From Bacteroidota bacterium (lineage in GTDB: Bacteria > Bacteroidota > Bacteroidia > AKYH767-A > OLB10), in the NCBI GenBank assembly GCA_016709725.1, contig JADJMG010000024.1:1-7862 (forward strand): a stretch of DNA of 7,862 nucleotides. Direction: 5' to 3'. Positions 1 through 5,971 of this stretch are shown here, piece by piece (the stretch's first letter is position 1; each line of letters opens with the position of its first letter). The translations under genes were made by a program, and so were the position numbers. Below the pieces are notes generated by a model. It was not told the DNA's origin, searched no databases, and saw nothing but the letters and a program-made list of their open reading frames with translations.

Positions 1-132
1 ATTGCTTGTATAAACGAAGGTTTGTAATGAGCAAACAGCTACACCCATCTTAAAGAAGTTTCCAATAGGCAACCCATAAAATTCATTTACTCGAATTAAA
101 TTTAAATTTCGAATCGCAATGTCCACCACCAT
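1..132 (-). CDS. unidentified protein fragment, possibly membrane-associated (runs off window)
   Basis: An open frame of 44 codons on the minus strand begins at the ATG at 132-130 and is still open at base 1. The same frame is open upstream back to a TAA near 162-160. It reads like real protein: it starts MVVDIAIRNLNLIRVNEF, then has YGLPIGNFFKMGVAV and a hydrophobic tail. The sequence around FYGLPIGNFF faintly recalls the YxGVPxxNF region of DUF422 (carotenoid biosynthesis membrane proteins), but too little is visible to claim this. It is divergent from the plus-strand genes that follow. A possible Bacteroidota-type promoter lies upstream, with TTG at 192-190 and TAAATTTT at 172-165 on the minus strand. 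It might instead be an internal part of a longer frameshifted gene, because the minus strand is also open from 292 to 173 in another frame. Confidence 0.35.
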   Translation of the reverse strand, partial: MVVDIAIRNLNLIRVNEFYGLPIGNFFKMGVAVCSLQTFVYTSN

Positions 133-274
133 AAATAAAGTTTGAAAGCTAAGTATCGAATATTAAAATTTAGAAACAGGAACACTTGTCAATGGATTTC
201 AAAAATATATAATTTTCGGTTGGAATCCTATCCACGATCGGAATCCATCCTCCACATGCATTCCATGTAATGCC
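133..274. other. stretch without a convincing gene; possible divergent promoter region
   Basis: This lies between the minus-strand fragment and the plus-strand start at 275. The plus-strand frames contain frequent stops. The minus strand has a 40-codon open stretch at 292-173 (it includes WNACGGWIPIVDRIPTENYI) that could be coding but has no start or recognisable family. The minus strand also carries a weak promoter-like pair (TTG at 192-190, TAAATTTT at 172-165). Nothing here is certain. Confidence 0.3.
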
Positions 275-508
275 ATGAAAAGGTAAAGGTGGCTAGTGTG
301 CTTTGCTTTGGCTTTCATTTGTCAGTCAGTTGTCACGATTGCTTTACAGTAGATTAATGACTTGTCTTCAGGTAAGATCTACATGCCATCAGACCTCATT
401 TCAGCCAAACCCTCGTTCGATTTCAAAATAGAAGAGGCCATGACATTCCTCTCTCATGATGAAGTGAATAACATTACAATAAGCAGCTTTATTTCTCTAG
501 TGAAATGA
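275..508 (+). CDS. small hypothetical protein with signal-like N-terminus, two in-frame stops
   Basis: From the ATG at 275 one frame gives MKR, a TAA at 284-286, a hydrophobic stretch RWLVCFALAFICQSVVTIA like a signal peptide or membrane anchor, a TAG at 350-352, then 51 open codons that include GKIYMPSDLISAKPSFDFKI and end ISSFISLVK with TGA at 506-508. The whole is about 77 codons. I recognise no family. Support for the frame is the basic-then-hydrophobic N-terminus, the long open second half, and the stop, which overlaps the ATG of the next gene as ATGA, a common sign of translational coupling. The two stops would have to be base errors or a true inactivation. Alternatively the first part is not coding and only the second half is the end of a gene. 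Confidence 0.38.
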
Positions 509-2375
509 AAAAACAATCGCATCCCGCCACCTAAAATATACTAGTAATTGGTATTATATCTACCGAGTCTAATTCCTTACTATTTTTCATCCAAATTATT
601 TAGCCTTTGGAGCGAAAACACCCCTGACATAAAAAATGATTTGATTGTTTTGCAAGTGGCAAGGGACAATTATTTTTTTCTTTGCTTAACGTTGCTCTCT
701 ATCCATTTTCGGAAGGAACGTCAAGCATTCGATGCTCATTATTTATTCGAAATCATCGATCGAAAATTTTTCTATGTTGCCCATCAACGCCCCATCGGCA
801 TCGTATCACAAATATTACCACTGATTGGCGTTTGGCTCCATCTCCCCTTGAAAGCCATAGCTATTTTATATAGCCTCGGAGATATCATTTGGTATTATCT
901 GCTTTTTCTTCTGATGGCGTATAAACTCGAAACGCGGCGTGGCATTATTTGCTTATTATTGATTCTCTCGCTCACCATACGCTATAGTTTTTTCTGCCCG
1001 GTAACCGAATTGCTACAAGGATTAGCATTACTTCCCGTTTGGTTGTCATTGCTGGGACGCTCGTTTCGTTTTCGTTTTCCGATATTAATCAGTCTGATGG
1101 CGCTTATCATTTTTCGCATCCCTTACTCTTCTACCCTTTCGCGTTTACGTTTGCTTGGTGGTCGTTGATGAGAGCGGAAGGAGCGAAATCCATCAACAGT
1201 GAAAAAGCCGCCTCCAAAAATTCTATGGCCTGCGTTAGTTATCCTCGTCGCTTTAAAGTTTTTCTTATTGGATAGCTACGACCACGATAAAACATTCTAT
1301 CCTGTGGTCTACAACGATTATGGATTTTTGAAATCACTTTCTTTTGAAACTGTTTTTGATTTGATGAAAGTGATTGCAGCCAACTACACGATTACCACTT
1401 TACTCTTCGTCGTTACCGTTGCTATTTATGCCATGCAAAGAAGAATAAAATCCAGTATACTACTCATCGTTTTTGTTCTGGGTTTTTAATCATCATTGCG
1501 GCCACCCATCGCTTTGGAGGTCTTAGTAATTATTCGGAACGCATGCTATTGCCATTCCATTTATGATTGCCATGGCCGCTGCTGGAATTATTTCATTGTC
1601 TCGTGTGTTCGTTCCCAAACTGATGGCCTTCGTTGGTCTCTCCCTCGTATTGCTTTTGCACCTGGATGTACTCCGCATCACCGCAAAGCCATACTCCTTA
1701 CGCGTTGAACAAATAGGAATCGTTAACAAACATGTCGAGGAAGATTGGAATTCAGAAAGCCATTGTAGATGAAACTTTATTGGATCAAAATTCTTTTGCC
1801 ATGAGTGGATGGAGTTATCCTATTGAAACGCTGTGGATCTCCGCATTAAAAGGCTCTGATTCCTGCGTAAGCGTAATCCTCCTGCATGAACACGTGGAAC
1901 GAATCGCCCAACAAAAACATGCTGTTCGAGCTAACGAGTGGGTAAAGTGGACAGAAGTGATTTTACCACTCTCGGAACTAAACGAAACCTATTTCAAACT
2001 TCCTTCGGAAAGTTATTTATCATTAAACGATGCGGGTACTTCGTATCTAGATACCGTTAGACTTCAAATTCAATCCACTTCCAAAATAAATCCGCAGAAC
2101 TACGTGATTGCCTTCGAGCTTTTGCTAGGCAACAACAAAGCCTTATTTAGTTCGGACAGTACCTATTTGAGTTTACATTTATTCCCAACGGACCACAAAT
2201 TCGATTAACCGTTCCCTATACACTTGTTGATGGTGGAATTTTATGGATGGAAGTTCCGATGGAAGGATTAGAAAACGATGATCAATTGGAAGTTTTTCTG
2301 CAACAAGGACAAAAAACATTGGCGCGTGAAAAAATTAAGTTTGCGCATGGTCAATTTAGTTTCGTAAAACCGTGA
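505..2375 (+). CDS. polytopic inner-membrane protein, possibly GT-C-like, frameshifted
   Basis: Reconstructed length is about 623 residues, from the ATG at 505 (MKKQSHPAT) to the TGA at 2373-2375. About eleven hydrophobic segments are visible, at rough residues 10-30, 52-70, 95-114, 114-140, 146-164, 168-184, 188-222 (probably two), 238-255, 289-311, 315-335 and 347-392. A soluble C-terminal domain of about 230 residues follows, likely periplasmic, rich in beta-type sequence and ending KFAHGQFSFVKP. The first large loop has acidic and aromatic residues (FDAHYLFEIIDRKFFYVAHQ). Many membrane segments plus a soluble C-terminal domain fits GT-C glycosyltransferase-type proteins, but no diagnostic motif proves it. 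The frame changes near 555, 1110-1114, 1202-1206, 1483-1487, 1545-1560, 1740 and 2172, several at A or T runs. A TAA at 532-534 also interrupts codon 10. The sense continues across all of these. ATG 505 is preferred over a TTG at 548 because it supplies a basic N-terminus and a complete first helix and overlaps the preceding stop. Confidence 0.72.
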
Positions 2376-2381
2376 TCTGCT

Positions 2382-2412
2382 AAAAAATGTGCGGAGGTTT
2401 GTCACATTTCTC
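2382..2412. terminator. candidate bidirectional terminator hairpin between convergent genes
   Basis: The arms AAATGTG (2385-2391) and CACATTT (2403-2409) pair perfectly over 7 bp around an 11-base loop. An A run precedes the hairpin (2382-2387) and a T-rich stretch follows, so both strands get a U-rich tract. It sits in the 54-bp gap between the plus-strand membrane protein (stop 2375) and the minus-strand anti-sigma-like gene (stop 2430). That is where a shared terminator is expected. The stem is AT-rich and short. Confidence 0.5.
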
Positions 2413-2429
2413 TATATAAACATTAAAAA

Positions 2430-3292
2430 CTAATGCTTGATTTTAATATTCGACTTTGCATTCAGTTTATTCCCAGAAACATTTTCATATAAAAGTCGAT
2501 ACTTAGTATATAAAGAATCGCTTTGTTCTATTTCATCAAGATACATTTTTGTTCCTGTTAAACGGAATTCAAAGCGACTGTCCGCCTCTAAAATTCCATC
2601 GGCTACAAGCTGTGAAATGATGGCATTCATCGTCTCCTTATTTTTTATTTTATCGATTTCATTCCGATTAGACTTTTTGTCCGACAATTTATCTGATTCA
2701 ATCTTCATCATTTTTCCTTTCTCTATAATTGATGAGTATTGATCATAATTGGGGATCGATAACTTTACCATCTATTTTCAATTGTTCAACTTCCTCCTTA
2801 ACAATCATTTCAACATACTTTCCTTCCTCCTCAAAATGAACAGCGGCATCTCCTTGAAAATAAAAACTTTCGTTTTTAACAATTTCCTCTCTACTACTTA
2901 CTTTAGTATTTATCTCGGACCCATTATCCTTTTCCCTGTTAGGGCCTTCATCAGCGTTTATATTATAGGAGTTAGAATCCTCTTGGATTTCAACAGGAGA
3001 AATCAATGGCTTCTCATTAGTCGTAGGTAATGCTCTTTTCCGTCCTTTTAGCGTTGGTTGGTACGCTTTGGGGATTATTCTGATCCATTAAATAGATCGT
3101 CAAGGTGGATATTGAAATAGCAACCATGATATACCAAAATTTTTTTCGACTTCCAACTTGATCCACTACCTTGCGAAATGGGGACGTTTGCAATTACATG
3201 ACCGATTTCTTCAACTGAAATAATTGGAGTTTCCTTTTTGGCTAACTCAAAATAGCTGTCCAGTTCTTCGTCTGATTTACTTTCTCTTGCAT
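2430..3292 (-). CDS. single-pass membrane protein, probable anti-sigma factor, frameshifted
   Basis: Reconstructed at about 287 residues, starting at the ATG at 3292-3290, two bases after the stop of the sigma factor gene. Residues 1-50 are a charged cytoplasmic region containing DEELDSYFELAKKETPIISV and EEIGHVIANVP, then GSRKKFWY and one membrane helix (IMVAISISTLTIYLM). The remaining two thirds is extracytoplasmic. It has a low-complexity linker rich in Asn, Asp, Glu and Ser, then a folded part with YFQGDAAVHFEEEGKYVEM and EQLKIDGKVIDP, and ends SGNKLNAKSNIKIKH. The short N-terminal domain, single helix and periplasmic part, encoded right after a sigma factor, is the usual anti-sigma layout in Bacteroidota. 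No zinc-binding HxxxCxxC motif is seen. Frame changes lie near 3275, 3170, 3040 and at the GGGG run 2751-2754. The function is inferred mainly from context. Stop is TAG at 2432-2430. Confidence 0.62.
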
Positions 3293-3294
3293 GT

Positions 3295-3835
3295 TTAAGT
3301 ACGAGGGTTTGAAATTAACACTTTATCGGAGTCGAGCAGTATCCTCTTTAGTAACTCTCTTCCTCTTGCAATTCTTGATTTTCACCGCTTAAACTGCCAC
3401 CTTGGAATTTACAAATTTCCTCTTGAGAAAATCCTTCTATTTCAAATAATATAATTGCTTCTCTGGTAGGCAGCGAAAGTCGACTTAACGCTTTGTATAA
3501 TTCTTTAACTTCGAACGATTGGGCGGTATTTATCTCATTTGATGGCAGCTGTCAAAATATCTTCGTCATATTCCAAATTGCGTTTTTGCTTTTATGTAAA
3601 TCAGTAATAAGCCGACTTGCCGTTTTGAATAAATAATAGATAAATGACTCTTTTTTTCTATTGTATCAAATTTTTCACTCACCGCAATAGCGTATCACTT
3701 AATAATGCTCTTTTACATCATCTTTATTGTATACTGCAGCCTGCACATACCTCGTTAGTCGAGCGGCGATTGCTCGTATAATCTCATAAACTCTACCTGC
3801 TTTGAGACTAAAGCATTTGCTCATAATCTGGCCAT
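3295..3835 (-). CDS. sigma-70 family (ECF-like) RNA polymerase sigma factor, frameshifted
   Basis: Reconstructed at about 180 residues, from the ATG at 3835-3833 to the TAA at 3297-3295. Region 2 is visible as VEFMRLYEQSPLD, LTRYVQAAVYNKDDVK, then LLSDTLLAVSEKFD, which aligns with the core-polymerase and -10 binding helices of ECF sigmas. ESFIYYLFKTASRLITDLHK and a linker follow. Region 4 reads ELYKALSRLSLPTREAIIL, then FEIEGFSQEEICKFQGGSLS and GVKSRIARGRELLKRIL, a typical helix-turn-helix for -35 recognition with the usual VKSRxxRGRxxL ending. It should direct RNA polymerase to a small regulon. The gene is cut by frame changes near 3757, 3705, 3685, 3650, 3585, 3545 and 3380 and by a TGA at codon 5 (3823-3821), so no single frame exceeds about 60 codons and ordinary gene calling would miss it. 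It is followed after 2 bp by the membrane protein that probably inhibits it. Confidence 0.78.
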
Positions 3836-3939
3836 CGTTATTACAGTAAGATACATTTGTCTAAAAAAGTTGCACGAAATAAAAATTTATTTATCTACAA
3901 ATTAACAGGTTTTTATCATATTTGGACAATTAATAATGT
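3836..3939. promoter_or_regulatory. divergent intergenic region between sigma factor and PorE-like gene
   Basis: This 104-bp, very AT-rich gap separates two diverging genes and must hold the start signals for both. On the plus strand CATATTTG (3917-3924) differs by one base from the Bacteroidota -7 consensus TAnnTTTG and lies 15 bases before the ATG at 3940. I see no clear -33 TTTG partner. On the minus strand no convincing match was found. A short palindrome TTACAGTAA is at 3841-3849. The divergent layout is clear. The exact promoters are not. Confidence 0.45.
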
Positions 3940-5885
3940 ATGTTTAGAACGGCCTTCCTTTATTTCTTTCTGCTTGGGATTAACATTAAAGTATATTCTC
4001 AAAATATAGAATTCGAAAAGAAAATTTTCCTGGTCGTGAAAACCATCTTTATGAAGCTGTGAAGGCACTAAACAAGGGCAAAACTTCTTTTAAAGGAAGA
4101 AGTAAACTATTTGCAAGCAAAAGAAAGTTTTGAGGAAGCCTATAGTTTTAATCCTTCCAATGCTTTACTTTGTTTTAATCTCGGTCTTTGTTTGCTTGAA
4201 TTGGATGAGAAAGAAAAGCATGAGCTTTCTTTTAAGAGCAAAGGAATTAGATCCTCAATTAAAAGATGATTTATACTATTATTTAGGTAAAGGTTATCAA
4301 TTACATTCCCATTGGGATAATGCTCTTGTTTGTTACAATAAGCAACAACTTTCATTGTCCAAAAACGAAAAAGAAAAAATCGGTTTGATTGAGAAAAGAA
4401 AACTAGAATGTTACAATGGTATCGAATTGAGTAAAAATATAAATAATGTTAAAATTCAAAATCTTGGGAATACGATCAACACTATATTTGAAGAATACAC
4501 TCCCTACATAACAGCTGATGAGGAGAAATTGTATTTCACTTCACGAAGCAACACTGGCGATTCTAAATACCTTAGGACTTCAGATGAATCCAATGAAGAT
4601 ATCTTCGTTTCAACCAAAACTAATCAAGTATGGGGACCCGCTATTAATGCCGGCTCAAAAGTAAATACCTCTTCACATGATGCTGTTTGCGGCATTTTTC
4701 CAGATAGTCATACATTAATTGTATTTAAAGGTGATATTAATAGAGGAGACCTGTTTTATGTGAATTATGAAAATGGAATATGGGGTGATTTAGTCTCCCT
4801 TTGGACCAACAATTAATACAGAGGATCATGAATCATCCGCTTCCTTACATCTGATGGTAAAAATTATATTTTTGTGACAAACCTGGGGGAATTGAGTAGA
4901 GATATTTATGTTAGTAATTTTAATGTTTCAACAAACTCATGGGATGTTGCGATAAATTTAGGTCCTGAGATAAACACAATTTATGATGAAGAAGGAGTAT
5001 TTCTTCATCAGATAATAAAACACTTTTTGCTTCTAATGGTCCGTTATCAATTGGAGGGTATGATATCCTAAAAAGTGAACTTCAAAATGATCATTGGACA
5101 AAACCTATAAATCTTGGCATTCCAATAAATACTCCCGGTGATGATGTTTTTGTATCGGTGTCGGGTAATGGAAAAAATATTTACTTCTCATCAAACCGAG
5201 CAGAGGGATTTGGTAGTAAGGATCTTTATTTAGCAATGTCTGAAGAGGGTGTCCTTTCTCCAAATATGTTTTTATTAACAGGAGAAATTACATCTGAGGC
5301 TTCGGGTAATCCTATTAATGCCACTATTGATTTAATTGATTTAACAACCAACCAAAAAATCGGCAGATTTAATAATGACCAAGAAACAGGCAAGTACGTA
5401 ATACCGCTTCCTGGAGGTAAAAGTTATGGAACGGTTACTTATGCAGATGGTTACATTTTGAATCTGAAAATATAGACGTAAGCGACACCGCAAATTTCAA
5501 GGAAGTAAAACGGAATCAAAAATTGAAAAAAATTGAGAACAACTCTTCTGGAAATTTAAAAAACATCTTTTTTGAAACAGGAAAAGCGAATCTCTTAAAA
5601 ACTTCTGAAAATGAATTAGACAATGTAGCCACATTTCTTTTACTCAATCCGAAAGTTAAAATTGAGATTTATGGACACACCGATAATTCCGGAGATCCCA
5701 GTAGTAATTTAATTTTATCTCAGCAAAGATGCGAGGAAGTATTTAAAGAGTTAATAAAAAGAGAAGTCCCCGCCTCACGATTATCATACAAAGGATTAGG
5801 TGAAACCGCTCCTCTTTCCAGTAATGCAACGGCTGAAGGCCGTAAACAGAATAGAAGAATTGAATTCCGAATAGTAATTCTCTAG
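3940..5885 (+). CDS. PorE-like TPR / PD40 beta-propeller / CRD / OmpA protein, frameshifted
   Basis: Reconstructed at about 648 residues, from ATG 3940 to TAG 5883-5885. A type I signal peptide (MFRTAFLYFFLLG, cut near VYS|QN) is followed by TPR-like helices at about residues 33-160 (NYLQAKESFEEAYSFNPSNA). A propeller at about 175-440 has five PD40-type strands (TPYITADEEKLYFTSRS; IFPDSHTLIVFKG; TSDGKNYIFVTN; SSDNKTLFASN; VSGNGKNIYFSSNR). A carboxypeptidase-regulatory-like domain lies at 446-508 (ASGNPINATIDLIDLTT). An OmpA C-terminal peptidoglycan-binding domain lies at 540-648 (IEIYGHTDNSGD with the binding Asp near 582, then GRKQNRRIEF). This is the domain order of PorE, a type IX secretion component that links the outer-membrane ring to peptidoglycan, and of its many Bacteroidota paralogues. 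Unlike PorE it shows no lipobox Cys. No porP/sprF-type gene adjoins it, so a paralogue is more likely than PorE itself. Frame changes lie near 4021-4024, 4094, 4231, 4800, 4848, 5000 and 5456-5459. Confidence 0.85.
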
Positions 5886-5971
5886 TCATTCTAGTTATTC
5901 ACTTTTTTTATTTTAGTATATCTGCAACTTTTCAAGCGGGCTCACCTCTTATAGAGATAGCACCTTGTTTT
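5886..5971 (+). promoter_or_regulatory. intergenic spacer with weak promoter-like element
   Basis: This 86-bp gap lies between the PorE-like stop and the start of the repeat protein. TATATCTG (5917-5924) differs by one base from the Bacteroidota -7 box TAnnTTTG. The -33 region 20 bases upstream offers only a poor match. A T7 run at 5903-5909 is not preceded by a clear hairpin, so I call no terminator. The two genes may be cotranscribed, with this as an optional internal promoter. Confidence 0.25.

Noticed and set aside
548..1168. A 206-codon open frame starting with TTG, as a complete gene
   Set aside because: The frame leaves the true protein at the T run 1110-1114, where another frame continues as SHPLLFYPF; its start also omits the first helix. 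It is only one piece of 505-2375.
1523..1729. Minus-strand open frame of 68 codons
   Set aside because: It lies opposite the membrane protein, where the plus strand gives convincing hydrophobic helices; no independent support.
2437..3030. Plus-strand open frames at 2437-2742 and 2749-3030
   Set aside because: They are antisense to the anti-sigma-like gene, whose minus-strand reading has a clear domain layout and continuity with the sigma gene.
4140..4355. Minus-strand open frame of 71 codons
   Set aside because: It is opposite the TPR part of the PorE-like gene, whose plus-strand helices are convincing.
5886..5971. Upstream extension of the repeat protein through the open frame 5885-5971
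   Set aside because: The frame is open and hydrophobic in part, but it has no ATG and would place a second signal-like helix before the well-formed signal peptide at 5972.
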